Shown here one piece after another: positions 36,938 through 46,514 of a stretch of 64,000 bases of DNA. Under the pieces are notes generated by a model. It was not told the origin of the DNA. It saw nothing but the letters and a program-made list of their open reading frames with translations, and made no database searches. The stretch spans positions 186,001 through 250,000 of the forward strand of contig NZ_FNIC01000006.1 in NCBI RefSeq assembly GCF_900103935.1, read 5' to 3'. Source of the stretch: Nocardioides szechwanensis. GTDB lineage: Bacteria > Actinomycetota > Actinomycetes > Propionibacteriales > Nocardioidaceae. Both the position numbers and the translations under genes were made by a program. Numbering within the stretch: the first letter of the stretch is position 1; every line of letters begins with the position of its first letter.

Positions 36938-36967
36938 GGGCAACCTTTCGGCTGTTTGGATCGTCTA
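36938..36967 (+). promoter_or_regulatory. ECF-sigma type promoter for the ABC exporter
   Basis: -35 element GGGCAACC (36938-36945) and -10 element CGTCTA (36962-36967) are separated by 16 bp, matching the AAC...CGTC pattern of ECF sigma promoters. Transcription would begin near 36975, 15 bp before the ABC gene start. Sequence match only. Confidence 0.55.
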
Positions 36968-36989
36968 CCTCGGACGATGAGAGGGCGAC

Positions 36990-37949
36990 ATGAGTGACCT
37001 GGTGATCGAGACGACGGGGCTTCGCAAGGAGTTCCGCAGCCGGAGGGGTGGCCTCCGGGTCGCGGTCAACGACCTCGACCTCGCCGTGCCACGCGGCGGC
37101 GTACACGGGTTCCTCGGGCCCAACGGCTCGGGCAAGACCACGACGATCCGGATGCTGCTGGGCCTGGCGCGGGCCAGCAAGGGCTCGATGGAGCTCTTCG
37201 GGCATCCCGTGCCGTCGGCGCTCCCCCAGGTCATCGACCGCATCGGGGCCGTCGTCGAGTCGCCCAAGTTCTCCCCCAACTTCAGCGGCCACCAGAACCT
37301 CACGCTCCTGGCCCGCTCGATCGGGGTGCCCAAGGCCCGGGTCGACGCGGCGGTCGAGACCGTCGGGCTCACCGGACGCGACCGAGACCGCTTCAAGTCC
37401 TACTCGCTCGGCATGAAGCAGCGGCTCGCCATCGCGGCCACCCTCCTCAAGGACCCGGAGCTCCTGATCCTCGACGAGCCCACCAACGGCCTCGACCCCG
37501 CCGGCATCCGCGAGATCCGCGACACCATCCGCGACCTCGGCGAGCGCGGCGTCACCGTGCTGCTGAGCTCGCACATCCTGGCCGAGGTCCAGCAGGTCTG
37601 TACGTCGGCCACGATCATCGGCAACGGCCGGATGCTCGCGAGCGGCCCGGTCGACGAGCTCCTGCAGGGCGGCCCCGCCTCGATGCGGGTCGACGTACCG
37701 GACCCGACCGCTGCCCATCGCGTCCTCGACGGCGCGGGCTTCGTGGTGACCACGCCTGCCGACGGGGCGAGCCTGCTGGTCGAGAGCGACGACCCCTCCC
37801 GGGTGACCCAGGTGCTCGGCGAGGCCGGCATCTGGCTCTCGGCCCTGACCCCGGTCCGCCGCGACCTCGAGTCGGTGTTCCTCGAGCTCACCGAGGCCGA
37901 CACGCTGGGTCACACGCTGGGTCACGAAGCCACGGGAGCGACCCGATGA
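36990..37949 (+). CDS. ABC transporter ATP-binding protein
   Basis: 319 residues of the CcmA/DrrA-like export class. Walker A GPNGSGKT at 43-50, a signature loop written YSLGMKQRLAIA rather than LSGGQ, Walker B LLILDEPTNGLDPAG and the H-loop VLLSSHIL are all present. A C-terminal region of about 100 residues follows the ATPase core. The substrate is unknown; these pairs often export peptides or lipophilic compounds. It overlaps the permease gene by four bases (ATGA). Confidence 0.9.
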   Translation: MSDLVIETTGLRKEFRSRRGGLRVAVNDLDLAVPRGGVHGFLGPNGSGKTTTIRMLLGLARASKGSMELFGHPVPSALPQVIDRIGAVVESPKFSPNFSGHQNLTLLARSIGVPKARVDAAVETVGLTGRDRDRFKSYSLGMKQRLAIAATLLKDPELLILDEPTNGLDPAGIREIRDTIRDLGERGVTVLLSSHILAEVQQVCTSATIIGNGRMLASGPVDELLQGGPASMRVDVPDPTAAHRVLDGAGFVVTTPADGASLLVESDDPSRVTQVLGEAGIWLSALTPVRRDLESVFLELTEADTLGHTLGHEATGATR

Positions 37950-38890
37950 GGCAGCTCCTCGCGGTCGAGCTCACCCGCCTGCGCTGGCGGCGCGCCGTGC
38001 TCCTGCTGCTGGCCGCGGCCGTCGTCGTCCCCACCCTGATCGCGGCGACGCTGATCTGGGACACCAGGCCGCCGTCCCAGGACGACCTCGACGCCGCCCG
38101 GGCCAGCGCCGCGCCGGAGATCGCGCAGTGCGAGAAGCGCCCCGGCCGGTTCGGGGTGGAGGACCGAGCGTTGTGCGAGGAGCAGGTCGTCGGGTGGTAC
38201 ACCAACAGCCAGCCGCTCAAGCTTGGCCAGCAACGCAGCGAGACCGGGCTGGCGGTCGTCGCCGTGCTGACCCTGCTCGTCATGCTCGCGGGCACGACGT
38301 TCGCCGGCCACGACTGGAACAGCGGGTCGATGAGCAACCAGCTCCTCTTCGAGTCACGGCGAGGACGGGTCTGGGCCGCCAAGGCACTCGTCGTCCTGGT
38401 GACCTCCTTCGTGGTCTCGGCGGTGATGTCGGCGACGTACTGGTTGGCGCTGTGGATGGTGGCGCGTTCCCGCGACCTGAAGGTTCCTGACGGCGTCCTG
38501 GCCGACTGCCTGGAGTTCGCCCTGCGCGGGTCCGTCTTCGGGGCCGCGGCGGCCCTGGGCGCCTTCGCCATGACGATGCTCTTCCGCAGCACGGTGGCCA
38601 CGGTCGGCGTCCTGTTCGGGGTCGTCCTCGCCGGCAGCCTCATCTTCGCCGCGCTCGGCATCAGCGAGCGCTGGTTCCCCCACAAGAACGTCTCCGCGAT
38701 CATCAAGGACGGCACCAGGTACTACGTCGAGGTGCCCCAGCACTGCTTCACCGATGGGCCGATCGAGGGCTCCGAGTGTGACCAGCTGCGCGAGCTGACG
38801 CTCGTCGACGGCTCGCTCTACTACGGCGTGCTGCTGCTCGGGGTGGGGACCGCCTCGGTGCTGACGTTCCGGCGCCGCGACGTCCCCTGA
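37946..38890 (+). CDS. ABC-2 type permease
   Basis: 314 residues with about six membrane helices: one near the N-terminus ([23 protein letters not shown]), then after an external loop holding two cysteines ([23 protein letters not shown]), a cluster around [61 protein letters not shown] and [21 protein letters not shown], and a last one at the C-terminus. [24 protein letters not shown] is typical of ABC-2 permeases. It pairs with the ATPase before it. Confidence 0.85.
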   Translation: MRQLLAVELTRLRWRRAVLLLLAAAVVVPTLIAATLIWDTRPPSQDDLDAARASAAPEIAQCEKRPGRFGVEDRALCEEQVVGWYTNSQPLKLGQQRSETGLAVVAVLTLLVMLAGTTFAGHDWNSGSMSNQLLFESRRGRVWAAKALVVLVTSFVVSAVMSATYWLALWMVARSRDLKVPDGVLADCLEFALRGSVFGAAAALGAFAMTMLFRSTVATVGVLFGVVLAGSLIFAALGISERWFPHKNVSAIIKDGTRYYVEVPQHCFTDGPIEGSECDQLRELTLVDGSLYYGVLLLGVGTASVLTFRRRDVP

Positions 38891-38916
38891 CCGACCCCCG
38901 CGTAGAGTTGGCCGAC

Positions 38917-39873
38917 GTGACCACCGCTCCTACCGACCCCGGACCGCGCAAGCTTCTCAGGCTGGAGGTCCGCAACGCCGAGACCCCGATCGAGCGCAAG
39001 CCGGAGTGGATCAAGACCCGCGCCACGATGGGTCCGGAGTACAAGCACCTGCAGAGCCTGGTGAAGTCCGAAGGCCTCCACACGGTGTGCCAGGCCGCCG
39101 GCTGTCCCAACATCTTCGAGTGCTGGGAGGACCGCGAGGCGACGTTCCTCATCGGCGGCGACCAGTGCACCCGCCGCTGCGACTTCTGCCAGATCGACAC
39201 CGGCAAGCCGCAGCCGCTCGACCGCGACGAGCCGCGCCGCGTGGCCGAGTCGGTGCAGAAGATGGAGCTGCGCTACGCCACCATCACCGGCGTCGCCCGC
39301 GACGACCTCGAGGACGGCGGCGCCTGGCTCTACGCCGAGACCGTGCGCGCCATCCACGAGCTCAACCCCGGCACCGGCGTCGAGAACCTCATCCCCGACT
39401 TCAACGGCAAGCCCGACCTGCTCCGCGAGGTCTTCGAGTCCCGTCCCGAGGTGCTCGCCCACAACGTCGAGACGGTGCCGCGGATCTTCAAGCGGATCCG
39501 CCCGGCGTTCCGCTACGACCGGTCGCTCGACGTGATCACCCAGGCCCGCGACTTCGGCCTGGTCACCAAGTCCAACCTGATCCTCGGCATGGGCGAGACC
39601 CGCGACGAGGTCTCCCAGGCCCTGCGTGACCTGCACGCCGCCGGCTGCGAGCTGATCACGATCACCCAGTACCTCCGCCCCTCGGTGCGCCACCACCCGG
39701 TCGAGCGCTGGGTCAAGCCCGAGGAGTTCGTCGAGCTCCGCGACGAGGCCGACGACATCGGCTTCTCCGGAGTCCTGTCCGGGCCGCTGGTCCGTTCGTC
39801 CTACCGGGCCGGACGGCTGTACCGTCAGGCGATGGATGCCCGCGAGGGCCTGTCCACCACCGCCACCGTCTGA
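38917..39873 (+). CDS. lipA: Lipoyl synthase
   Basis: 318 residues. Two 4Fe-4S clusters are visible: auxiliary-cluster cysteines 58, 63 and 69 ([12 protein letters not shown]) and the radical-SAM CxxxCxxC at 84, 88 and 91 (CTRRCDFC). The C-terminal RSSYRAG supplies the serine ligand. It inserts two sulfurs into octanoyl groups installed by LipB. The GTG at 38917 is chosen as GAG lies about nine bases before it; TTG 38908 is an alternative adding three residues. It lies 27 bp after the permease and may share its transcript. Confidence 0.95.
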   Translation: MTTAPTDPGPRKLLRLEVRNAETPIERKPEWIKTRATMGPEYKHLQSLVKSEGLHTVCQAAGCPNIFECWEDREATFLIGGDQCTRRCDFCQIDTGKPQPLDRDEPRRVAESVQKMELRYATITGVARDDLEDGGAWLYAETVRAIHELNPGTGVENLIPDFNGKPDLLREVFESRPEVLAHNVETVPRIFKRIRPAFRYDRSLDVITQARDFGLVTKSNLILGMGETRDEVSQALRDLHAAGCELITITQYLRPSVRHHPVERWVKPEEFVELRDEADDIGFSGVLSGPLVRSSYRAGRLYRQAMDAREGLSTTATV

Positions 39874-39904
39874 CCACCTGAATAGCAAAGGCAGCACCGC
39901 TCTC

Positions 39905-40627
39905 ATGGCCCGAAAGAGCAAGGAAACCCCGACCGACCCCGCCGACATGAGTCGTCGGCAGCAGATCTTCGCCACCTACAAGATGACGAAGCAGACCGAC
40001 AAGCGGATCGGGCTGTGGCTGCTCGGCTCGTTCCTGCTCTTCGGTGGGATCGGCTTCGCGATCTTCTACCTCCTGCCCGGTGCCGGCGTCATCGGCTGGG
40101 TCATGTCGACCGTCGGTGGCCTGCTGCTCGGGTTCCTCGGGATGATGATCGTCTTCTCGCGCCGCGCGCAGAAGACGGCGTACGCCCGGATGTCCGGCCA
40201 GCCCGGGGCCGCGGCGAGCGCGCTGACGATGCTCAAGCGCGGCTGGAAGTCCGACCCGGTCATCGCGTTCACCAAGCAGCAGGACGTCGTGCACCGGGTC
40301 GTCGGCCCTCCGGGCATCGTGCTCGTCGGTGAGGGCAACCCCCACCGCGTACGCCAGCTGATGCTCAGCGAGCGCCGCAAGCACGAGCGGGTGGCCGCCG
40401 AGACGCCGATCCACGAGGTCCTCGTCGGGGACGGCGAGGGTCAGGTCCCGCTCGCCCGCCTGGTGCGCCACGTGACCAAGCTGGGCCGTCAGGTCAAGCC
40501 CGCGCAGATCACCGACGTGCTCAACCGGCTGAAGGCGCTCGACGCCAACCGCTCGGCCATCCCGATGCCCAAGGGCCCGGTGCCGACGTCGATGAAGGGC
40601 ATGCGCGGCAACATGCGCGGGCGCTGA
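39905..40627 (+). CDS. DUF4191 membrane protein
   Basis: 240 residues. Two helices (IGLWLLGSFLLFGGIGFAIFYLL and VIGWVMSTVGGLLLGFLGMMIVF, about 35-85) follow a polar N-terminus; then a cytoplasmic domain with GQPGAAASALTMLKRGWKSDPVIAFTKQQDVVHRVVGPPGIVLVGEG and a basic tail (KGMRGNMRGR). This is the actinobacterial DUF4191 family, found directly after lipA in mycobacteria as here. The function is not known. The gap to lipA is 31 bp. Confidence 0.88.
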   Translation: MARKSKETPTDPADMSRRQQIFATYKMTKQTDKRIGLWLLGSFLLFGGIGFAIFYLLPGAGVIGWVMSTVGGLLLGFLGMMIVFSRRAQKTAYARMSGQPGAAASALTMLKRGWKSDPVIAFTKQQDVVHRVVGPPGIVLVGEGNPHRVRQLMLSERRKHERVAAETPIHEVLVGDGEGQVPLARLVRHVTKLGRQVKPAQITDVLNRLKALDANRSAIPMPKGPVPTSMKGMRGNMRGR

Positions 40628-40656
40628 CCCAGCTCGTCCTGACTACTGGGTCTCGC

Positions 40657-41478
40657 CTACTGGATCTGCGAGGCCGGCGGCGCGCTGATGTTGACCGGCT
40701 CGCCCCAGTTGTCGTAGGTCGCGGTCAGCTTGCCGCCGAGGTCACCGAGGCCGGCCTCCATCTTGCGGAAGTAGCCGTCGTCGTCGAACCACAGGTCGTA
40801 GGCGAACGACGGCGGCAGCGTGCCCTCCGGCAGCGTGCTGACGTCGGTGCCCTGGCCCTCGAGCAGGACGGCGGAGTCGAGCACCAGGCTGTAGTGCTCG
40901 AGGCCGTCCTCCTCACCGACGTACGTCGCGGCGGTGATCGCCTTCTCCATCGCCTCGAACTGCGAACGGATGTCGAGCTGGTCGCCGAGGCTGGCGAAGG
41001 GGCTGCTGGGGTCATCGAGCGAGGTGGCGGTGAACTTGCCGCCGGTGCCGGGGCTGGTCTGGTAGAGCGTGTTGTCGACGATGATCATCTCGATCGGCTC
41101 CGGGAGCTGAGCGATCTCCATGGACACGTGCATCGACGGAGGGACGGTGCTGAAGTCGGCCTCTCCCGTCGCGGAGTAGCCGGCGTCCCCTCCCGTGTTC
41201 ATGGCGAACGTCGCGGTGGTCGCCTGCTCGAACGCGCCGGCGAAGACCTCGACCATCTCGGACGCGTCGATCTCCTCCCCCGCGGTCGGCTCGGCGGCCT
41301 CGGTCTCCTCGGTGGGCTCGTCGGAGGTCTCCTCCGTCGGCTCGCTGGTGGAGCTGCTGGTGTCGGGGACCGGGTCGTCGGCCGACTCGTCGTCTCCCCC
41401 GCCACACGCGGCGAAGGCGGACAGGGCCAGGGTGAGCACGGCGGCGGAGGCCGTACGGCGCAGGGCGGTTCGCGACAT
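40657..41478 (-). CDS. LppX/LprG-like lipoprotein
   Basis: 273 residues. Signal TASAAVLTLALSAFAACGGG with lipobox FAAC; lipidated Cys25. A low-complexity Ser/Thr/Glu/Pro linker (about 35-70) leads to a LolA/LppX-type half-barrel: FEQATTATFAMNTGGDAGYSATGEADFSTVPPSMHVSMEI, IIVDNTLYQTSPG, YVGEEDGLEHYSLVLDSAVLL and YDLWFDDDGYFRKMEAGL. Such proteins carry lipids or lipid-linked molecules at the cell surface. The lipid-carrier role is by fold resemblance only. Minus strand, convergent with DUF4191 gene. Confidence 0.78.
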   Translation of the reverse strand: MSRTALRRTASAAVLTLALSAFAACGGGDDESADDPVPDTSSSTSEPTEETSDEPTEETEAAEPTAGEEIDASEMVEVFAGAFEQATTATFAMNTGGDAGYSATGEADFSTVPPSMHVSMEIAQLPEPIEMIIVDNTLYQTSPGTGGKFTATSLDDPSSPFASLGDQLDIRSQFEAMEKAITAATYVGEEDGLEHYSLVLDSAVLLEGQGTDVSTLPEGTLPPSFAYDLWFDDDGYFRKMEAGLGDLGGKLTATYDNWGEPVNISAPPASQIQ

Positions 41479-41512
41479 GGGGGTGCCTTTCGGGGTGGAG
41501 GGTGGAGCCAGG

Positions 41513-41920
41513 CTAGCGCCGCAGGGTGCGGAACGTCTCCAGTGAGACGGTGACGGTTCCCGCGACCAGGTCGTGCAGCCCCCGGCCGTCCGCCCGGTAG
41601 ACCAGTGGCGGGATGACGAGCGCGACCATCACCTGACGCAGCAGAGCCTTGAGGGGGTTGAGCGGACGGAGCCGCCCGTCGGCCGGTACGACGCGCAGGC
41701 GGGTCACGAGCTTGCCGAAGGAGCCACCGAGCAGCCAGGTGAACGCGGCCGACTCGACGACGTACACGACGAGCACGAAGAGCTGGGCGCTGCTGCCCGG
41801 CTCGCTGTAGTCCTCGAGTCCCACGATCGCGATCACGGTCAGGGTGGAGGCGATCCAGTCGACGAACAGGGCGAGCACGCGCCGTGCCCACGACGCCGAC
41901 TCGAGGGCCGGGGTCAGCAC
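41513..41920 (-). CDS. RDD-family membrane protein
   Basis: 135 residues. The opening SWARRVLALFVDWIASTLTVIAIV carries the Arg and Asp residues that name the RDD family, and the third block reads GGSFGKLVTRLRVV; three helices are predicted. GTG 41920 is chosen with GGAGGGG ten bases upstream. Its position beside glnA and after the lipA-DUF4191 pair repeats the mycobacterial order. Function of RDD proteins is mostly unknown; some act in transport or ion homeostasis. Confidence 0.85.
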   Translation of the reverse strand: MLTPALESASWARRVLALFVDWIASTLTVIAIVGLEDYSEPGSSAQLFVLVVYVVESAAFTWLLGGSFGKLVTRLRVVPADGRLRPLNPLKALLRQVMVALVIPPLVYRADGRGLHDLVAGTVTVSLETFRTLRR

Positions 41921-41988
41921 GGGCTCATCACCCCTCCAGGCTAGTGGCCACGGGCCAGGACCACGATCTTCTCGCGCCTGACCCACCT

Positions 41989-42026
41989 GTTACATCCCAG
42001 AAACAAAACCGATACGGTCGAGAAAT
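41989..42026 (+). promoter_or_regulatory. Double GlnR box upstream of glnA
   Basis: The pattern GTTAC-n6-GAAAC-n6-GATAC-n6-GAAAT occupies these positions, matching the actinobacterial GlnR consensus gTnAC-n6-GaAAc in two tandem copies. It ends 109 bp before the glnA start. It predicts nitrogen-responsive control of glnA by GlnR. Confidence 0.85.
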
Positions 42027-42134
42027 GGCCGGTTCGTAGTTTGCAGGCCATCCCCCGGCGCAACGTCGCACCGGGAGCCCCACTTCGCTTGCTTTTGTCG
42101 GCTGCCCCACGTGGGTCGCAGCCAAGGAGGACGA

Positions 42135-43559
42135 ATGTTCCAGAACAGCGACGAGCTGCTCGCCTACATCAAGGACCAGGGCGTCGAGATGGTCGACGTC
42201 CGGTTCTGTGACCTGCCCGGCGTCATGCAGCACTTCACGGTCCCCGTCTCGTCGTTCGACCAGTCCGTGTTCGAGGACGGTCTGAACTTCGACGGGTCCT
42301 CGATCCGTGGCTTCCAGGCCATCCATGAGTCCGACATGTCGCTGTTCCCGGACCCGACCACCGCCTACATCGACCCGTTCCGTACCGCCAAGACGCTCGT
42401 GGTCAACTTCTTCATCCACGACCCGCTGACCGGTGAGCCCTACTCACGCGACCCGCGCAACATCGCCAAGAAGGCCATGGCCTACCTCGGCACCACGGGC
42501 ATCGGCGACACGGCGTACTTCGCCCCCGAGGCCGAGTTCTACGTCTTCGACAACGTGCGCTTCGAGACCAAGGCGAACGCCGGCTACTACGAGATCGAGT
42601 CCGCGGCCGGCGCCTGGAACACCGGCGCCGCGTTCGAGAACGACAACCGCGGCTACAAGGTCAAGTACAAGGGCGGCTACTTCCCCGTCGCACCGACCGA
42701 CCACTTCGGTGAGCTGCGCGACGAGATGGTCATCGAGCTCGAGAAGTCGGGCCTGCTGGTGGAGCGCGCGCACCACGAGGTCGGCACCGCCGGCCAGGCG
42801 GAGATCAACTACCGCTTCGACGAGCTGCTCAAGGCCGCCGACGACGTGATGAAGTTCAAGTACATCATCAAGAACACCGCGTGGCGCAACGGCAAGACCG
42901 CGACCTTCATGCCCAAGCCGATCTTCGGCGACAACGGCTCCGGCATGCACGTGCACCAGTCGATCTGGAACAACGGCGAGCCGCTGTTCTACGACGAGAC
43001 CGGCTACGGCGGCCTGTCCGACATGGCCCGCTACTACATCGGCGGCATCCTGAAGCACGCCCCGTCGCTGCTGGCCTTCACCAACCCGACGGTCAACTCC
43101 TACCACCGCCTGGTCCCCGGCTTCGAGGCCCCGATCTCGCTGGTCTACTCCCAGCGCAACCGCTCGGCCTGCGTCCGGATCCCGATCACGGGCTCCAACC
43201 CGAAGGCCAAGCGCATCGAGTTCCGGTGCCCCGACCCGTCCGCCAACCCGTACCTCGCCTTCTCGGCGCTGCTGCTGGCCGGCCTCGACGGCATCAAGAA
43301 CAAGACCGAGCCCCCCGCCCCGATCGACAAGGACATCTACGAGCTCCCGCCCGACGAGATGGCCGACATCGCCCAGGTCCCGACCTCGCTCAACGCCGTC
43401 CTCGACTCGCTCGAGGCCGACCACGAGTTCCTGACGGCCGGCAACGTCTTCACCCCCGACCTGATCGAGACCTGGATCGACTACAAGCGCACCCAGGAGA
43501 TCCTGCCCGTGCAGATGCGCCCGCACCCGCACGAGTTCGAGCTCTACTACGACATCTAG
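42135..43559 (+). CDS. glnA: Glutamine synthetase, type I
   Basis: 474 residues. AAGGAGG precedes the ATG. Signatures: [24 protein letters not shown], the ATP-binding [18 protein letters not shown], the NRSACVRIP loop and [19 protein letters not shown]. Tyr402 in [10 protein letters not shown] is the expected adenylylation site of GSI-beta enzymes, which fits the presence of glnE in this window. The dodecameric enzyme makes glutamine from glutamate and ammonia. Transcription is likely under GlnR (boxes at 41989-42026) and a strong hairpin follows the gene. Confidence 0.97.
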   Translation: MFQNSDELLAYIKDQGVEMVDVRFCDLPGVMQHFTVPVSSFDQSVFEDGLNFDGSSIRGFQAIHESDMSLFPDPTTAYIDPFRTAKTLVVNFFIHDPLTGEPYSRDPRNIAKKAMAYLGTTGIGDTAYFAPEAEFYVFDNVRFETKANAGYYEIESAAGAWNTGAAFENDNRGYKVKYKGGYFPVAPTDHFGELRDEMVIELEKSGLLVERAHHEVGTAGQAEINYRFDELLKAADDVMKFKYIIKNTAWRNGKTATFMPKPIFGDNGSGMHVHQSIWNNGEPLFYDETGYGGLSDMARYYIGGILKHAPSLLAFTNPTVNSYHRLVPGFEAPISLVYSQRNRSACVRIPITGSNPKAKRIEFRCPDPSANPYLAFSALLLAGLDGIKNKTEPPAPIDKDIYELPPDEMADIAQVPTSLNAVLDSLEADHEFLTAGNVFTPDLIETWIDYKRTQEILPVQMRPHPHEFELYYDI

Positions 43560-43597
43560 AAATTGTGCGCTTAGTGCTCGCACTCGGCGTTTGAGAC

Positions 43598-43630
43598 GAT
43601 GAGGGCTCCGGCTTCGCCGGGGCCCTCATC
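43598..43630. terminator. glnA terminator hairpin
   Basis: Outer stem GATGAGGGC/GCCCTCATC and inner stem CCGGC/GCCGG with a TTC loop, each arm separated by a single mismatched base. It lies between the convergent glnA and GNAT genes, 38 bp after the glnA stop. Confidence 0.85.
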
Positions 43631-43642
43631 GCGTTCGTCGAC

Positions 43643-44227
43643 TCAGTTGATTCGACGTTGCATCAGGTACGCGTCGGGACCGGCGGGATCCTCGATGCTG
43701 CTGACCGTCTCGTAGCCCAACCCCGTGTAGAAACCGACCCGGTCGGGTGCACACTCGAGGACTAGTTCCGCTGGCTCCTCCGTCTCCAACGCCGCCGCAA
43801 CAGACTCCAGCAGCCGACGCCCGATGCCAAAGCCGTGGAGCGCCGGCTCCACCGCCGCCTTCTCGACCCAGGCGTGCGTATCGAGCAGCCCATGCACCTG
43901 CGCGACGTTCTGGTGGAACTGCCAGTCGATGGCAAGGTGATGATCCTCAGGCCGCGGCTCGCGCGCCAGCACCCGACATAGCCGACAGTTTCCCGCCGCG
44001 CTTCCCATCACTACCCCGACAAGCACCTCGCCCGCGTGGGCCCCCAGCACGACCGTGGACTCCTCACCCCGCACAGAGGAGTACAGGTCCCAGGACCCGC
44101 CCCAGCGATCAAGAAGCGGTTGGCCGTACATCTCTACGGTGAACGGCTCATCGACGAAGGCGCGGTGGAGCAAGGCCCGGGCTGCAGACCATTGCTCTTC
44201 GGCGAGAGGCCGCACTGACAGTTGCAT
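43643..44227 (-). CDS. GNAT-family N-acetyltransferase
   Basis: 194 residues. The acetyl-CoA binding A-motif reads HGFGIGRRLLESVAAALE, and the late segment RVGFYTGLGYETVSSIED is typical of the family's last strands. The acceptor substrate is unknown. Its codon use looks slightly less GC-rich than glnA, and it is the first gene of the stretch that separates glnA from glnE, so a later arrival is possible. Confidence 0.85.
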   Translation of the reverse strand: MQLSVRPLAEEQWSAARALLHRAFVDEPFTVEMYGQPLLDRWGGSWDLYSSVRGEESTVVLGAHAGEVLVGVVMGSAAGNCRLCRVLAREPRPEDHHLAIDWQFHQNVAQVHGLLDTHAWVEKAAVEPALHGFGIGRRLLESVAAALETEEPAELVLECAPDRVGFYTGLGYETVSSIEDPAGPDAYLMQRRIN

Positions 44228-44407
44228 GTCCCGCAGTGTCTCGCAGCCCCACCCAGCCCGACCACCGGTTACAAACTCGAGTTGACCTCGACCTGCGTCG
44301 GTGCGTCCTCATGCTTGAACGGATCGCGACGGGCAGTCGACGCCCCCTGACCTCGGAGTCGGACGGATCGACCCTCAGCACGGCTCCTAACCTTCGCCCT
44401 ACTCGCG

Positions 44408-45102
44408 TCAGCGGCCCACTGGCTTGGCGGCGATGGCGGCCCAGATCAGGTCCACGCATGTCTCGCTGAACCCCGGGTCGACCCGCCCGCGCCTAACCAG
44501 CTCGCCCAGGTAGGCGCCGACCAGCACGCTCGCCACGGCGTCGGGGTGCAGGTCGGGACGCAGGTCGCCCGCGCCCATGTCGGCGCGGATCAGGTCGACC
44601 AACGCCTGGCGATAGGGATGCAGCACGCTTCGGAACAGCTCGGTGAACCGCGGGTCCGTGTCGCCGATGATCGCGGCCAGTCCCCCGGCTCCGAGCACCT
44701 CGGTCATCTGGCGCCAGGTCTGGTCCAGGGCCTCCCGGGCCCTCTCCCGCGGCGTGGCCGCGACCGTCGCGTCGGGGTGCCCGATCGCGTCGGCTAGGGC
44801 CGCACGCAGCACCGCCTCCCGGTCGGCGTACCGGCGGTAGCTGGTCGTCTTGGCCACCCCGGACTCGGCGGCCACAGCCTGACCGTGACCGCGGACGGCC
44901 CGGCCCGGCGGAGCAGCCGGAGCGATGCCGCGTGGATGCTGCGGTCCGTCGTGACCCGGCGCGGACGACCGGGCCCCGCGCCGGAGCCAGCCCCGCGCCG
45001 GAGCCAGCCCCGCCGCCGGTCGCCCCGTCTGTCTGCACTGCCACCTGTACCTGGGCAGCCGAGAGCCCGATCGCACCGCAGATGGGACGGAAGGTCCCTC
45101 AC
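44408..45102 (-). pseudogene. TetR-family regulator, frameshifted
   Basis: Two frames together make one TetR protein. The first gives GRPRRVTTDRSIHAASLRLLRRAGPSAVTV (helix 1 and start of helix 2); the next gives AVAAESGVAKTTSYRRYADREAVLRAALADAIG (the HTH) plus the ligand domain ending CVDLIWAAIAAKPVGR. They join at 44879-44881, where one base is missing. A good ribosome site GAGGGG precedes a GTG at 45102 that overlaps the kinase stop (GTGA), so the gene once followed the RR-HK pair as a third member. A second GTG at 45044 would be the start if one copy of a 17-bp tandem repeat were removed. A sequencing error cannot be excluded. Confidence 0.75.
44974..45013. repeat. 17-bp tandem duplication in the tetR N-terminal region
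   Basis: The unit CCCCGCGCCGGAGCCAG occurs twice in a row (44974-44990, 44991-45007) and a third partial copy of six bases follows. As 17 is not a multiple of three, it changes which upstream start is in frame with the TetR helix 1. Confidence 0.95.
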
Positions 45103-46514
45103 GCGGAGTCCCCTCGCAGGAGCGGCAGGCTCACCACGAACGTGCTTCCCGTCGCTAGGTCGCTCGAGCAGGTCACGGTGCCGCCGTGCGCCTCGGTCAG
45201 CGACTTGACGATCGCCAGGCCGAGGCCGGAGCCACCGTGGCTGCGGGTCCGTCCGGGGTCGGCCCGGTAGAAGCGGTCGAAGACCTTCGCGAGCACCTCA
45301 GGTGCCATGCCGGGGCCGGCGTCGCGGACGGTGACCTCGACCTGACGGTCCCGGGTCCGTACGCCGACCTCGATCGGCGAGGAGGCCGGGGTGTGGGCCA
45401 GGGCGTTGGTGAGCAGGTTGGCCAGGACCTGGCGCAGCCGGGACTGGTCCCCGACCACGACCGGTGGATCGGCGCCGGGCTGGGCGTCGATCGCGATCTG
45501 TCGCTCGGGCTGCAACGCCTGGGTGTCGACCACGGCGTCGGTGGCGAGGCTGAGCAGGTCGACCGGGGTCCGCTCCAGGGGTCGGGACTGGTCGAGGTGG
45601 GCCAGGAGCAGCATGTCGTCGACGAGGTCGCCCATGCGCTTGGACTCCGACTCGATGCGTGTCATGACGGTGTCGAGGTCGGTGCTGATGCCGGTACGCC
45701 ACATCTCAGCGTGGCCGCGGATGGCCGCGACCGGCGTACGAAGCTCGTGGCTGGCGTCCGAGATGAAGGTGCGCAGCCGGGCCTCGGAGGTCGTGCTGGC
45801 CGAGAACGCCCTCTCTATCTGGCCGAGCATGCCGTTGAGCGCGTGGGCGAGGCGCCCGACCTCCGTGTTGCGCCGGTACGTCGGGACCCGCTCGCTCAGG
45901 TCGCCGGCGGCTATGTGCTCGGCGGTTTCCTCGATCCGCTCCAGAGGCTGGAGCCCGATCCTGGCGATCGCCCACGCGGCCGCGGCGGTGAACATCAGCA
46001 CGAGGGCGCTGACCAGCAGTGAGAACCACGTCAGCCGGGAGACGGTCGCGTCGGCGTCCGCGAGGGAGACGGCGAAGACGACAGTCTGGCCGGAGCTGTT
46101 GTCGGACTCGGCGCGCACCCGCCACCGGCTCTCGCCGTCGACCGACGGCACGGTGACCAGCTCGTCCGTCGCCCCGAGGTCCGCCTGGTCCAGCAGGGGC
46201 GCCGCGTCACCGAGATCGGGTCCCAACGAGCACGTCACGTTGCCGTCGGCGTCGAGGACCAGGAGCAGGAAGTCGCTGCGCAGGCCCTGGGGGTCGCGGG
46301 GGTTGGCGCACAGGACGCCCGGGGCGCCCGGCGGAGGCTCCTCCTGGCCCTCGGGTGCGACCGACCCGACCTGCGAGTCGAGCCGGTCGAGCAGGTAGGA
46401 CCGCAGTAGCAGGATGCCCGAGACGTTCGCGGCGGCGAGGCCCGCCGAGATCAGCAGGACCATGCCGAGCACCAGACGGGCTCGGATGGAGAGCCCCAGG
46501 GACGGGAGCCGCAT
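45099..46514 (-). CDS. HAMP-containing sensor histidine kinase
   Basis: 471 residues. Membrane helices at about 11-32 and 158-180 flank an extracellular domain of about 125 residues with two cysteines (GVLCANPRD, VTCSLGPD). A HAMP domain follows (LQPLERIEETAEHIAAGDLSERVP), then HisKA with His256 in FISDASHELRTPVAAIRGHAE, and a HATPase with NLLTNALAHT, DAGPGM and GGSGLGLAIVKSL. It resembles MprB/TrcS-type kinases. Its ATG overlaps the stop of the regulator gene (ATGA). Divergent MacAB operon suggests that the pair controls an export system. Confidence 0.93.
   Translation of the reverse strand: MRLPSLGLSIRARLVLGMVLLISAGLAAANVSGILLLRSYLLDRLDSQVGSVAPEGQEEPPPGAPGVLCANPRDPQGLRSDFLLLVLDADGNVTCSLGPDLGDAAPLLDQADLGATDELVTVPSVDGESRWRVRAESDNSSGQTVVFAVSLADADATVSRLTWFSLLVSALVLMFTAAAAWAIARIGLQPLERIEETAEHIAAGDLSERVPTYRRNTEVGRLAHALNGMLGQIERAFSASTTSEARLRTFISDASHELRTPVAAIRGHAEMWRTGISTDLDTVMTRIESESKRMGDLVDDMLLLAHLDQSRPLERTPVDLLSLATDAVVDTQALQPERQIAIDAQPGADPPVVVGDQSRLRQVLANLLTNALAHTPASSPIEVGVRTRDRQVEVTVRDAGPGMAPEVLAKVFDRFYRADPGRTRSHGGSGLGLAIVKSLTEAHGGTVTCSSDLATGSTFVVSLPLLRGDSA

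Noticed and set aside
36990..38890. ABC exporter as a lipoate transporter because it lies between lipB and lipA
   Set aside because: The subunits are ABC-2 export type with no lipoate-uptake features; position alone does not support it.
44974..45013. 17-bp duplication as proof of a second inactivating mutation in tetR
   Set aside because: A start at GTG 45102 with a good ribosome site keeps frame through the duplication, so only the one-base deletion is a firm lesion.
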